Below are positions 8,681 to 17,160 of a stretch of DNA of 64,000 nt, one piece after another (the stretch's first letter is position 1; each line of letters opens with the position of its first letter). The stretch lies in contig NZ_JABBNB010000028.1 of the NCBI RefSeq assembly GCF_012933505.1, positions 32,743 to 96,742 of the forward strand, in the 5' to 3' direction. Origin of the DNA: Gordonia asplenii (GTDB lineage: Bacteria; Actinomycetota; Actinomycetes; Mycobacteriales; Mycobacteriaceae). The notes beneath the pieces are model-generated. The model was not told where the DNA came from, ran no database searches, and worked only from the letters and a program-made list of their open reading frames with translations. Both the position numbers and the translations under genes were made by a program.

Positions 8681-8824
8681 CCCGTCGTCGGCAAGGGAGG
8701 TCGTCGGACCCGATTTCGTCGTCTGACGTCCTGCCCGGTAGGCTGGTCGGGTTAGCCTCGACCGGTGGGGTCTGTCCGCCGGTCACATTGAGTCTTTAGC
8801 AACAAGTGGTTAGGAAGCACCCCA

Positions 8825-8926
8825 ATGGGTTCAGTGATCAAGAAGCGTCGCAAGCGCATGTCGAAGAAGAAGCACCGCAAACTGCTTCGTCGTACCCGAG
8901 TGCAGCGTCGCAAACTCGGCAAATAG
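8825..8926 (+). CDS. Small ribosomal protein bS22 (33 aa, basic)
   Basis: A 33-residue, extremely basic protein starting [19 protein letters not shown] and ending RRKLGK. It matches the actinobacterial AURKAIP1/COX24-type bS22 in length and sequence character. In mycobacteria this protein binds the 30S decoding-centre region. It sits directly upstream of the galE2-like gene, as in Mycobacterium. The conserved HTH-bS22 adjacency is split here by the inserted catabolic cluster. Confidence 0.93.
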
Positions 8927-8968
8927 GCATGTCGTCTCGCGCGTATCGGTCGCTGTAGAGACGAACAC

Positions 8969-9017
8969 AGAACCCGCTCGGGTCACCGGATGCGTTCGGC
9001 GGCGTCGGGCGGGTTCT
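8969..9017 (+). terminator. Probable hairpin terminator after bS22
   Basis: AGAACCCGC (8969-8977) pairs with GCGGGTTCT (9009-9017) and is followed by a T-rich stretch (cttttctcgtt). The large loop makes this moderate evidence. Confidence 0.45.
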
Positions 9018-9058
9018 CGCTTTTCTCGTTACCGTTAGAGCCGTGAGTGAGTTGAATC

Positions 9059-10114
9059 ATGACTGAGCAGTCGACTACGCCTTCGATGCCGCGTTCGGTG
9101 CTGGTGACCGGCGCGTCGACGTTCCTCGGTGGATACCTCGTCGCCCGGCTGGCCGCCAATCCGGCGATCGAGACCATCGTCGCCGTCGATTCGCGTGTCC
9201 CGACCAAGGCGCTGTTGCGCCGGATGGGCCGCGCGGAGTTCGTGCGGCTCGACATCCGACGCCCGACGATCGCCAAGACCATCGCGAACTACGACGTCGA
9301 CACCGTCGTGCACGCGGCGACGTCGATCATGGACGACGCCCCGCACTCGGCGGCGATCAAGGAGTTCAACGTCGTCGGAGCGATGCAGGTGGTCGCGGCG
9401 TGTCAGCGCAGTCCGTCGGTCAAGCGGCTCATCTTGCGTTCGACCGCGATGGTCTACGGTGCGAGCAGCAAAGATCCGTCGCATTTCACCGAGGGCGACG
9501 CCCCGCGCCGCGAACCGTCGGGGTACGGTCGCGACCTGCTCGACATCGAGGGCTACTGCCGTGGGCTGTCGCGGCGACGCTCCGACGTCGACGTGACGAT
9601 CCTGCGCTACCAGGCGATGCTGGGGCCGCGGATCCGGACGCGTATGGGGTCGTATCTGTCGCTGCCGGTGGTCCCGACGGCGCTCGGGTTCTCCGCGCGT
9701 ATGCAGTTCCTGCACGAGGAAGACGCACTGTCGGCGCTCGAACACGCGACGCTCGCGGGCAAGGCCGGGACGTTCAACATCGCCGGTGACGGGGTGATCA
9801 GTCTGTCGCAGGCGATTCGCCGGGCGGGCCATCTGGAGATGCCGGTTCCGAAGGGGCTGTTGGCTCCGGTGTCGGCGGCGCTGCAGGACGTGCGGTCGGT
9901 GAAGCTGCGCTCGAGCCAGACCGACTGGCTGACCTACGGTCGGGTCCTCGACACCACCCGGATGCGCGTCGACCTCGGGTTCGTCCCGCGGTACACCACC
10001 GCGGCGACCGTCGACGACTTCATCGAGCGTGGTGGCAGCAAGCCGGTGATCTCGCCGGACAAGTGGCACGACATCGAACGTTCGGTGGTCTCGGCAGCTC
10101 ATCAACTGGTGTGA
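9059..10114 (+). CDS. NAD-dependent epimerase/dehydratase-family protein (GalE2/Rv0501-like)
   Basis: Protein of 351 residues of the extended SDR family. The N-terminal Rossmann signature is VTGASTFLGGYLVARLA (about 16-32), and DTVVHAATSIMDD marks the end of the fourth strand. The usual catalytic YxxxK is not obvious: the equivalent region reads SGYGRDLLD. The substrate is therefore uncertain, and a structural or non-canonical role is possible. Position after bS22 and before an acyltransferase corresponds to mycobacterial Rv0501, annotated as a UDP-glucose epimerase-like protein. A short GTG frame just upstream (9043) ends immediately, so the ATG at 9059 is preferred. Confidence 0.85.
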   Translation: MTEQSTTPSMPRSVLVTGASTFLGGYLVARLAANPAIETIVAVDSRVPTKALLRRMGRAEFVRLDIRRPTIAKTIANYDVDTVVHAATSIMDDAPHSAAIKEFNVVGAMQVVAACQRSPSVKRLILRSTAMVYGASSKDPSHFTEGDAPRREPSGYGRDLLDIEGYCRGLSRRRSDVDVTILRYQAMLGPRIRTRMGSYLSLPVVPTALGFSARMQFLHEEDALSALEHATLAGKAGTFNIAGDGVISLSQAIRRAGHLEMPVPKGLLAPVSAALQDVRSVKLRSSQTDWLTYGRVLDTTRMRVDLGFVPRYTTAATVDDFIERGGSKPVISPDKWHDIERSVVSAAHQLV

Positions 10115-10180
10115 CGTGTGTTGCGTGAGTCACGAGTAACCGAGTTTCGCCGAATGTAAGAGATTCGTGAATATAACGGC

Positions 10181-10205
10181 TATGATGCTGCGCACCTATA
10201 GGTGC
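10181..10205 (+). promoter_or_regulatory. Minus-10-like hexamer plus 14-bp palindrome upstream of the acyltransferase
   Basis: TATGAT (10181-10186) is followed by the perfect palindrome GCACCTATAGGTGC (10192-10205), which would cover the transcription start. No good -35 box is visible. It could be a repressor site. Confidence 0.35.
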
Positions 10206-10289
10206 CATCGTAGGATTGATAGACAGATGTAATCAGTTCGTATCGAAGCCGATACGACATCACAACCTGGGAATTTGGGGGTGTACACC

Positions 10290-11474
10290 ATGGCTGGTAG
10301 CGGCGCATCGGATGCACGCACGGCTAAGGTGATCCAGCTCTACGCGACGCCCGGATCAGGACCCGCCGGATACTCGGCGAATCGTGAGCTGGGTCGGGAC
10401 AAGGGCAAGCGGCGGCATCCGTCGCAGCAGCCCGGACTCACTCGAGAACCGCCGCGCGGCGTGCAGGTCCGCGACGGAGTGCTCGGGCATCCCAACACCG
10501 ATGGTTTCGGCAAGCCGCCGGCCGAGGTGACCCCGATCAACGACGACGTTCAGCTCGATCACGCGCCGCTCGGCGTCGAACACACCGGACCGGCCAAGTC
10601 GAGTCCGCTGTTCAGTCTCGGTGGTCTGCGCGGCGCAGTCGCCGATTCGCTGACCGCGACCGCCAGTTACATCCGCGAGCGGATGACCGGCGAATACGAC
10701 GTCGACGACTTCGGTTTCGACCCGCACTTCACCGAATCGGTGTGGTTCCCGGCGATCCGTCAGGTGTATGAGAAGTGGTTCCGCGTCGAGGTGACCGGTA
10801 TCGAGAATCTCCCGCGCGAAGGCGGCGCGCTGCTCGTCGCCAACCATGCCGGCGCGATTCCCATCGATGCGCTGATGACGTCGGTGGCCGTTCACGACAA
10901 TCACCCCGACGGGCGCTATCTGCGATTGCTCGCCGCTGACATGGCGTTCGAGACGCCCGCCGTCGGCGAGTTGGCCCGCAAGGTCGGCGCGACGCTGGCG
11001 TGCAACAGCGACGCCGAGCGACTGCTGCGTGCGGGTGAACTGACCGCCGTGTGGCCGGAGGGCTACAAGGGGATCGGCAAGCTGTACAAGGATCGCTACA
11101 AGCTGCAGCGGTTCGGCCGCGGCGGCTTCGTGACGACGGCGCTGCGCACCGCGGCGCCGATCATTCCGGTGTCGATCGTCGGGTCAGAGGAGATCTACCC
11201 GATGATCAGCGACCTCAAGCCGGTCGCGAAAGTCCTTGGGCTGCCATATGTTCCGATCACGCCGCTGTTCCCGTGGCTCGGCCCGCTCGGCCTGATCCCG
11301 CTCCCGTCGAAGTGGCACATCCACTTCGGCAAGCCCATCGAGACCGACTCCTACGACGAGTCGGCCGCCGACGATCCGATGGTCGTATTCGACCTCACCG
11401 ACCATGTGCGCGAAGAGATTCAGCAGACCTTGTTCCGGATGCTGAGTCGTCGCGGGAGTGTGTACTTCGGGTAG
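10290..11474 (+). CDS. Lysophospholipid acyltransferase-family protein (Rv0502-like)
   Basis: About 394 residues: a basic, low-complexity N-terminal region (about 1-110), then a PlsC-type acyltransferase domain. The first block reads NHAGAIPID, with six residues between His and Asp instead of the standard four; the WPEGYKGIGK block and IIPVSIVGSEEIYP follow. It probably acylates a glycerolipid or lipoglycan precursor at the membrane. An upstream TTG (10275) and GTG (10281) are in frame; I chose the ATG at 10290. It follows the GalE2-like gene, as in mycobacteria. Confidence 0.85.
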   Translation: MAGSGASDARTAKVIQLYATPGSGPAGYSANRELGRDKGKRRHPSQQPGLTREPPRGVQVRDGVLGHPNTDGFGKPPAEVTPINDDVQLDHAPLGVEHTGPAKSSPLFSLGGLRGAVADSLTATASYIRERMTGEYDVDDFGFDPHFTESVWFPAIRQVYEKWFRVEVTGIENLPREGGALLVANHAGAIPIDALMTSVAVHDNHPDGRYLRLLAADMAFETPAVGELARKVGATLACNSDAERLLRAGELTAVWPEGYKGIGKLYKDRYKLQRFGRGGFVTTALRTAAPIIPVSIVGSEEIYPMISDLKPVAKVLGLPYVPITPLFPWLGPLGLIPLPSKWHIHFGKPIETDSYDESAADDPMVVFDLTDHVREEIQQTLFRMLSRRGSVYFG

Positions 11475-11584
11475 TCGGTCGGCGGTCCGCGGGTGATCGG
11501 CGTCGTTGCCGAGGTCGTTGGCGGCGTTGGGTCAACGGGGTCGGCGTTGGGTTCTGCCTGCGCTGGTCTTCTCACTGCGGTAGT

Positions 11585-12078
11585 TGTGTCGCACTTAATG
11601 GCATTGCCATCTTGCGCGCACCCGCTTCGCCGCATCCTGCTGGTTGAGCGAGGCGAAGCCGAGTCGAAACCACTGTGACGCTGCGGATTTCGTCATTGCC
11701 CAGCCGGTGGGGTTTCGACTCGCGCCGCCCGGCTCAACCTGGATCCACCGATGGCAGGCCCTCCGCTGGTTGAGCCTGAATTCACCGACGGTAGGCCCCA
11801 TCTGCTGGTTGAGCCGCGAGGAGCGCTAGCGACGAGCGTGTCGAAACCTCTGTACCACAATGCATTTGATGGCAGCGTACTTGTCGAACTGTGATGGAAT
11901 CGAACATCGAGGCTGTGCACCCGTAGGGTGCACACGCGACACTTGCCGGGTGACATCGCGATATTGGCGCGGACCGTCGAAAGTCGTTGTGGCTAAGAGG
12001 TTTCGACACGTACTCGGCTAGCGCTACTTCGACTCGGTAGCGCCTCGCTCAGCACGGCGCTCGTCCGGCTCAACCAGC
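11585..12078 (+). repeat. Dispersed repeat element, copy A
   Basis: Begins TGTGTCGCAC followed by the family left arm (ttaatggcat...cttgcgcgcacc). It holds modules running from CTGGTTGAGC to GTCGAAACC at 11638 and 11804 and a type 1 core (11804-12078) with the interrupted palindrome TGTGCACCC-GTA-GGGTGCACA. The right terminus seen in the 33.7-kb copy is missing. No credible ORF. With flanking unassigned sequence it fills the gap from 11475 to 12406. Confidence 0.8.
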
Positions 12079-12355
12079 AGAGCGGCGCTTCTAGCACAGC
12101 GGGAGTTCGGTTAGTGACCCTGGCTACCTTCGAAACCCGCCGCCTCCTTACCGCCCAGGCCTTTCGGAACTCGAGTTCTCCGTACGTAGCGTGAAAGACG
12201 TTGGGTGCGTGAGGCTTTCAGGTCGAAAAGTAGCGGTTGCGTCGACGAGTGCGGGTCACCGGCCCCTCGTTACACCGACGCCTCGCAAGCTCGTCGTCGG
12301 CACTCGGGGACCGGGGATGCGAGCCCCCGCCGATGCTGAGTGAGTGCGATCGCCG

Positions 12356-12390
12356 CACCCAGCACCCAGCACCCAGCACCCAGCACCCAG
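12356..12390. repeat. Heptanucleotide tandem repeat (CACCCAG x5)
   Basis: Five perfect copies of CACCCAG plus a degenerate sixth end just before the stop codon of the SerB1-like gene, on its downstream side. Confidence 0.9.
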
Positions 12391-12406
12391 CACCCCGGGA
12401 AGCGAC

Positions 12407-13663
12407 CTACTTCCGGAAGTGCCGGACGGTCGCCACCGCGCCGCTGGTCGCGGCACCGGCGGCGCCGAGCACGATCGCTGTGCGCAGGCTGTATTTCGCG
12501 GCCTTGCGCGCGGTGCGGAAGTCGTAGATCTCCCAGCCGCGGACTTTGGCGACGTCCTTGAGGTCGGAGTCGGGGTTGATCGCAACAGCGGTGCCCACGA
12601 GCGACAGCATCGGGACGTCGTTGTGGGAGTCGGAGTATGCGGTGCAGCGTTTGAGGTTCAGGCCTTCGCGAATGGCCAGCGACCGTACCGCGTGCGCCTT
12701 GCCGGGACCGTGCAAGATGTCGCCGACGAGGCGCCCGGTGAACACGCCGTCGACGCTCTCGGCGACGGTACCCAAAGCGCCGGTCAAGCCGAGACGAGTG
12801 GCGATGGTCTGCGCCAGCTCGACCGGCGTCGCGGTCACCAGCCACACTTGCTGCCCGGCGTCGAGGTGCTTCTGGGTGAGCGCCCGGGTGCCGGCCCACA
12901 GCTTGTCGGCGATGAACTCGTCGTAGATCTCCTCGCCGAGTTCGACGAGCTCGCTGGTTTCCCGTCCGGCGATGAAGGACAGTGCCTTCTCGCGGCCCTC
13001 GGCGACGTCGTCGGCGTTCTCCCGGCCGGTGATGCGGAACTTGGCTTGGCTCCACGCGAACTGCATGATGTCGCCGTAGGAGAAGTATTTGCGGGCGGCC
13101 AGCCCCCGCGCGAAGTGCACGATCGACGCACCCTGCACCAGGGTGTTGTCGACGTCGAAGAACGCCGCCGCGGTCAGGTCGACGGGGATCGGGGGTGCGT
13201 CGTCGACGTCGAGCAGCTTGTCGACGGCACGCTGCTCGGGTGTGCGCGCCTCCGCGAGGGCGGCGGCCACCCGGCGTCGTTCGCGAAGCGTCTCGAATGC
13301 CTGCCGCGCACTGGCCTCACCGGCGAGCGACTGACGCAACTCGGCGGCTGTCTGGCGGAAGCGACCGCCCGCGGCCGAGGCGCGCGACGCCAGCCAGGCG
13401 GCGACGCGGTTCGGGTCGTCGAGGTCGAGCTGATCGACGGGGATCCCGGAAACAGTTGTGGGGGAAGATGTTTCGTCGCCAACCGTATCGTCGAGGTCTG
13501 CGTCGTCGTCGACGTCACCACCGTGCACCGCACTCGGCGTGACCGCCGCGGCGTGTGCCTCCCAGTCAGAACCCTCATCGTCGACGGCCTCGACTTCCGG
13601 TGTGACCGGGGCGGCCGCGTCGTCGGTGGACTCGTCCTGCGGCGAGCGAGGATCGTCAGACAC
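12407..13663 (-). CDS. HAD-IB family hydrolase, SerB1-like phosphoserine phosphatase
   Basis: About 418 residues. A long acidic, disordered N-terminal region (about 1-140) precedes a HAD core with FFDVDNTLVQGAS (nucleophile DVDNT), VWLVTATP (motif II) and YSDSHNDVPML (motif IV). A C-terminal hydrophobic segment (IVLGAAGAATSGAVATV) suggests membrane attachment. It hydrolyses a phosphomonoester, possibly phosphoserine, as inferred for mycobacterial SerB1. The chosen GTG at 13663 has GGAGG eight bases upstream; longer frames run into the divergent glutaredoxin gene. Position between the acyltransferase and glutaredoxin matches Rv0505c. Confidence 0.88.
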   Translation of the reverse strand: MSDDPRSPQDESTDDAAAPVTPEVEAVDDEGSDWEAHAAAVTPSAVHGGDVDDDADLDDTVGDETSSPTTVSGIPVDQLDLDDPNRVAAWLASRASAAGGRFRQTAAELRQSLAGEASARQAFETLRERRRVAAALAEARTPEQRAVDKLLDVDDAPPIPVDLTAAAFFDVDNTLVQGASIVHFARGLAARKYFSYGDIMQFAWSQAKFRITGRENADDVAEGREKALSFIAGRETSELVELGEEIYDEFIADKLWAGTRALTQKHLDAGQQVWLVTATPVELAQTIATRLGLTGALGTVAESVDGVFTGRLVGDILHGPGKAHAVRSLAIREGLNLKRCTAYSDSHNDVPMLSLVGTAVAINPDSDLKDVAKVRGWEIYDFRTARKAAKYSLRTAIVLGAAGAATSGAVATVRHFRK

Positions 13664-13754
13664 GTGGGTGACCTCCAATGGCGGCGCCGTGGCGCCGGGA
13701 AAAAGCGAGCGGATCGAGCTACCCCAGCCTAATGGCAAATGGCAGAGTATAAAC

Positions 13755-14018
13755 GTGACGATCGTCCTGTTGACCCGCTCCGGCTGTGCGGCGTGCCTCA
13801 CCGCGCGCACGACGTTGGCCAGGATTTGCGCCGACGTCAACCTGGAATTCACCGAAACCGACGTCGACGACGCCGCGCGGTCCGGCGACAAGACACTGCG
13901 GGCCGAGTACGGTGACCGGCTGCCGGTGGTTCTGCTCGACGACGTCGAGCACAGCTACTGGGAAGTAGACGAACCGCGACTGCGCGACGACCTCGCGAGA
14001 CGTCAGGGGCGCAAGTGA
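13755..14018 (+). CDS. Glutaredoxin-like (DUF836) thiol protein
   Basis: Protein of 87 residues with a CAAC dithiol near the N-terminus (LLTRSGCAACLTAR) and a cis-Pro region (DRLPVVLLDD), the glutaredoxin-like DUF836 pattern. Probably a small cytosolic thiol oxidoreductase. It is divergent from the SerB1-like gene and 34 bp upstream of rex, the same relation as Rv0508 upstream of hemA in mycobacteria. Confidence 0.85.
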   Translation: MTIVLLTRSGCAACLTARTTLARICADVNLEFTETDVDDAARSGDKTLRAEYGDRLPVVLLDDVEHSYWEVDEPRLRDDLARRQGRK

Positions 14019-14052
14019 ACGAATTCACAAGCTCCGTTATCCTCTCTTGACA

Positions 14053-14811
14053 ATGACAGCCTTGCCCGACGACAGCGCACCGACCCGAATTCCAGGGCCG
14101 GCGGTGGCCCGTCTGGCGCTATACCTGCACGTTCTGCGCAACTACAGCCTTCGTGGAATCGCCGTCGTGTCGAGCCCGCAGCTGGCGACGGCGGCCGGGG
14201 TCAATCCCGCGATTCTGCGCAAAGACCTCTCCTACGTCGGCGCCAACGGCGTGCGCGGCGTCGGCTACGACGTCGCCAAGCTCATCGGCCGCGTCTCGAT
14301 GGCGCTGCACACCGACGACACTCACACCGTCGCGCTCGCGGGCACCGGCCGGTTGGGGCAGGCGCTGCTGGCGCATACCGGGATCGGGCGTGGCTTCACC
14401 GTCGCCGCGCTCTTCGACGACGACCCGACCCTGATCGGCACCACCCTGTCCGACGGTGGGCCGGTGGTCGCTCCGCTCGACGCCATCGCCGTCGCCGGGC
14501 ACTGGGACATCGGAGTGATCGCGACCGGCGACGAGCGGGCCCAGCAGGCCTGCGACGCGTTCGTCGCGGCGGGCGTGCGGCAACTGCTCAACGTGACGGC
14601 GACAACTCTGCACATCCCCGATCAGACACCGGGCGTGGTGATCCGACAGGTTGATCTAGCCTTGGAGCTGCAGGTGTTGTCGTTCCAGGCCATGCACGCC
14701 CCCGATCGATTGGGCGTCGGGAACGATGCCGGCACCGGAAGCGAAGTGAATGGGTCGAAGCCGCCGCGCCGGGCGGCGGCGACCCGGTACAGGGAGACGA
14801 TGACGTCGTGA
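14053..14811 (+). CDS. rex: Redox-sensing transcriptional repressor Rex
   Basis: About 252 residues. An N-terminal winged helix (about 10-90) includes ISSPQLATAAGVNPAILRKDLSYVG-like residues, the Rex recognition helix. A Rossmann domain follows (VALAGTGRLGQALLAH, about 97-112) and senses the NADH/NAD+ ratio. Rex represses respiration and fermentation genes when NADH is low. Its stop overlaps the hemA GTG by 4 bp, so haem synthesis is directly coupled to a redox sensor. The ATG at 14053 is preferred over the TTG two codons earlier. The C-terminal tail (from about 215) is longer than usual. Confidence 0.93.
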   Translation: MTALPDDSAPTRIPGPAVARLALYLHVLRNYSLRGIAVVSSPQLATAAGVNPAILRKDLSYVGANGVRGVGYDVAKLIGRVSMALHTDDTHTVALAGTGRLGQALLAHTGIGRGFTVAALFDDDPTLIGTTLSDGGPVVAPLDAIAVAGHWDIGVIATGDERAQQACDAFVAAGVRQLLNVTATTLHIPDQTPGVVIRQVDLALELQVLSFQAMHAPDRLGVGNDAGTGSEVNGSKPPRRAAATRYRETMTS

Positions 14812-16163
14812 GTGTTTTGTTGTTCGGTGTGTCGCACCGCAGTGCGCCGGTTGACGTGCTCGAACGCCTGGCCGTATCCGACCACGATCGCCCGAAGATC
14901 GTGGACAAACTGCTCGCCGGGCGGGCGGTGTCGGAGGCGATGGTCGTGTCGACCTGCAACCGTGTCGAGGTGTACGCGGTGGTCGACGCCTTCCACCCGG
15001 CCCTGGAGGCGGTGGGCGAAGTACTCGGGCAGCATTCCGGCATGACGATCAACGAGATGACCACCTACGCCTACGTGCGCTATTCCGAGGCCGCCGCCGA
15101 GCATCTGTTCAGCGTCGCGGCGGGGCTGGATTCGATGGTGGTCGGCGAACAGCAGATCCTCGGCCAGATCCGCAACGCCTACAGCAGCGCCGACGCCAAC
15201 AAGAGTGCCGGGCGCGTGCTGCACGAGCTCGCCCAGCAGGCGCTGCGGGTCGGCAAACGCGTGCATTCGGAGACCGGCATCGACCGCGCCGGCGCCTCGG
15301 TGGTCTCGGTCGCCCTGCATCGCGGGCGGGCGATCGCCGGTCTCGACTACTCCTCGGCGGTCGTGCTCGGCGCGGGCGCGATGGGCGGGCTCGCGGCGGC
15401 CAACCTCGCCCGGGAGGGCATCGGAGATCTCACCGTCGTCAACCGCACCGTCGAAAAGGCGTCGCATCTCGCCGACAACGTGCGCACCAACCACGGCGTG
15501 CAAGCACGTGGGGTCGGCCTCGACGGACTCACCGAGGCGATGTCCGACGCCGACGTCGTGGTCACCTGCTCCGGATCGATCGGCGCTGTCGTCGGCGTCG
15601 GCGACGTGCACAAGGCGCTGGCGCGGCGCACCAAGTCGACGCCGCTGATCCTGTGCGATCTCGGCCTGCCGCGCAACATCGACCCGGCCGCCGCGCGACT
15701 GCCCGGCGTGCACGTCGTCGACATCGAGTCGCTGCGCGGCGACACCGAGACCCAGGCCGCCGAGAAGGACACCGAGGCGGCGCGGACCATCGTCGCGACC
15801 GAACTCGCCGACTACCTCACGAGCCAGCGTCAGGCCGAGGTGACGCCGACCGTCGCGGCCTTGCGCCAGCGCGCGGCCGACGTCGTCGAGGCGGAGATTC
15901 TGCGCCTCAATTCACGCCTGCCCGACCTCGACGACCCGCAGCGCGACGAGGTCGCAAAAGCTGTGCGGCGCGTCGTCGACAAGCTGCTGCATGCGCCGAC
16001 GGTACGTGTCAAACAACTCGCCTCGACGCCGAACGGTGACCACTACGCAGAAGCGCTGCGTGAACTTTTTGAACTGAAACCCGGTGCGGCAGAATCGGTT
16101 TCGACCGCACCGACGACGACGCGGGAGCGGGCTCAATCGAGCGCCGCAGGGAGCAACGAGTAG
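14808..16163 (+). CDS. hemA: Glutamyl-tRNA reductase
   Basis: First committed step of C5 tetrapyrrole synthesis: glutamyl-tRNA to glutamate-1-semialdehyde with NADPH. The protein has 451 residues. GVSHRSAPVDVLERLA is at the N-terminus, the catalytic Cys50 lies in VVSTCNRVEVY, the NADPH loop is VVLGAGAMGGLAAANL and a C-terminal dimerisation helix follows. GTG start overlaps the rex stop; the last base of its stop codon is the first base of hemC. The product is handed to HemL, encoded at 27.5 kb. Confidence 0.97.
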   Translation: MSVLLFGVSHRSAPVDVLERLAVSDHDRPKIVDKLLAGRAVSEAMVVSTCNRVEVYAVVDAFHPALEAVGEVLGQHSGMTINEMTTYAYVRYSEAAAEHLFSVAAGLDSMVVGEQQILGQIRNAYSSADANKSAGRVLHELAQQALRVGKRVHSETGIDRAGASVVSVALHRGRAIAGLDYSSAVVLGAGAMGGLAAANLAREGIGDLTVVNRTVEKASHLADNVRTNHGVQARGVGLDGLTEAMSDADVVVTCSGSIGAVVGVGDVHKALARRTKSTPLILCDLGLPRNIDPAAARLPGVHVVDIESLRGDTETQAAEKDTEAARTIVATELADYLTSQRQAEVTPTVAALRQRAADVVEAEILRLNSRLPDLDDPQRDEVAKAVRRVVDKLLHAPTVRVKQLASTPNGDHYAEALRELFELKPGAAESVSTAPTTTRERAQSSAAGSNE

Positions 16164-17086
16164 TGATTCGGATTGGAACGCGCGGGTCGCTGTTGGCGAC
16201 CACGCAGGCGGGGACCATCGCCAAGGCACTGACCGACGCCGGGCATCCGGCCGAGTTGGTGATCATCAAAACCGACGGCGACGCATCGGCCGCGCCGGTC
16301 GCCGAGATCGGCGTCGGAGTGTTCACGACGGCCATCCGCGTCGCGCTGCGCAACCGCGAAGTCGACGTCGCGGTGCACTCTTACAAAGACCTCCCGACGG
16401 CACCCGAACCGGACCTGGTGATCGCCGCCGTACCGCCGCGCGCCGACTCCCGGGATGCGCTGGTCAGCCGGGGCAACAAGGTCCTCGGCGAGCTGCCGCC
16501 GGGCTCGACCGTCGGAACCTCGGCGCCCCGGCGGATCGCACAGCTTAAAGCATTGGGTCTCGGTTTGGAAATCCGCCCCCTAAGAGGCAACCTAGATTCC
16601 AGGTTAGGCAAAGTCGCCAGCGGTGAACTCGACGCAGTCGTGGTTGCCAGGGCCGGTTTGGAGCGAATCGGGCGGACCGACGAGGTCGCCGAGGCGTTCG
16701 ACCCGGTAGTTCTGCTACCGGCGCCGGCGCAGGGAGCTCTGGCCGTGGAGTGCCGCGGAGACGATGCCGAACTGGTGAGCATTCTCGCCACGTTGGACGA
16801 CCCGTCCACCAGGGCGGCGATCGACGCCGAACGTGCAGTGCTGTCAGCCCTCGAGGCCGGCTGTACCGCACCCATCGGAGCGATCGCCGAGGTGGTCGAG
16901 TCACTCGACGACGATGGACGCATCTTCACCGAATTGTCGCTGATAGCGGCAGTCGCGGCGGAGGACGGGTCAGATGTGATCCGTCAGTCGCGGGTGGGGC
17001 CCGTCGATCAGCCGAGGCAACTGGGTGAGGCGCTCGCCGCGGAATTACTTGAGCTGGGAGCTGGAGAGCTCATCGGCGACAGGTAG
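16163..17086 (+). CDS. hemC: Hydroxymethylbilane synthase (porphobilinogen deaminase)
   Basis: Polymerises four porphobilinogens to hydroxymethylbilane. The 307-residue protein contains RIGTRGSLLATTQA, VHSYKDLPT, the arginine-rich TSAPRRIAQL and the dipyrromethane cofactor cysteine Cys234 in EAGCTAPIGA. It is coupled to hemA by a 1-bp overlap and followed by hemD after about 75 bp. Confidence 0.97.
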   Translation: MIRIGTRGSLLATTQAGTIAKALTDAGHPAELVIIKTDGDASAAPVAEIGVGVFTTAIRVALRNREVDVAVHSYKDLPTAPEPDLVIAAVPPRADSRDALVSRGNKVLGELPPGSTVGTSAPRRIAQLKALGLGLEIRPLRGNLDSRLGKVASGELDAVVVARAGLERIGRTDEVAEAFDPVVLLPAPAQGALAVECRGDDAELVSILATLDDPSTRAAIDAERAVLSALEAGCTAPIGAIAEVVESLDDDGRIFTELSLIAAVAAEDGSDVIRQSRVGPVDQPRQLGEALAAELLELGAGELIGDR

Positions 17087-17160
17087 CGGAACAGGGCTCG
17101 GCGGCGATGCCGGGCGAGCCCGAATACGGTAGCCCCGCGCGGGGCAGGAGAGTGCGACTC

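Noticed and set aside
11595..12009. Short ORFs within repeat copy A, recurring in other repeat copies
   Set aside because: Similar peptides arise only because the DNA repeats are similar; frames are broken between copies, so there is no sign of protein-level selection.
12356..12396. Possible CRISPR-like repeat
   Set aside because: Units are 7 bp with no spacers; it is a simple tandem repeat. The larger dispersed repeats also lack regular spacers or cas genes.
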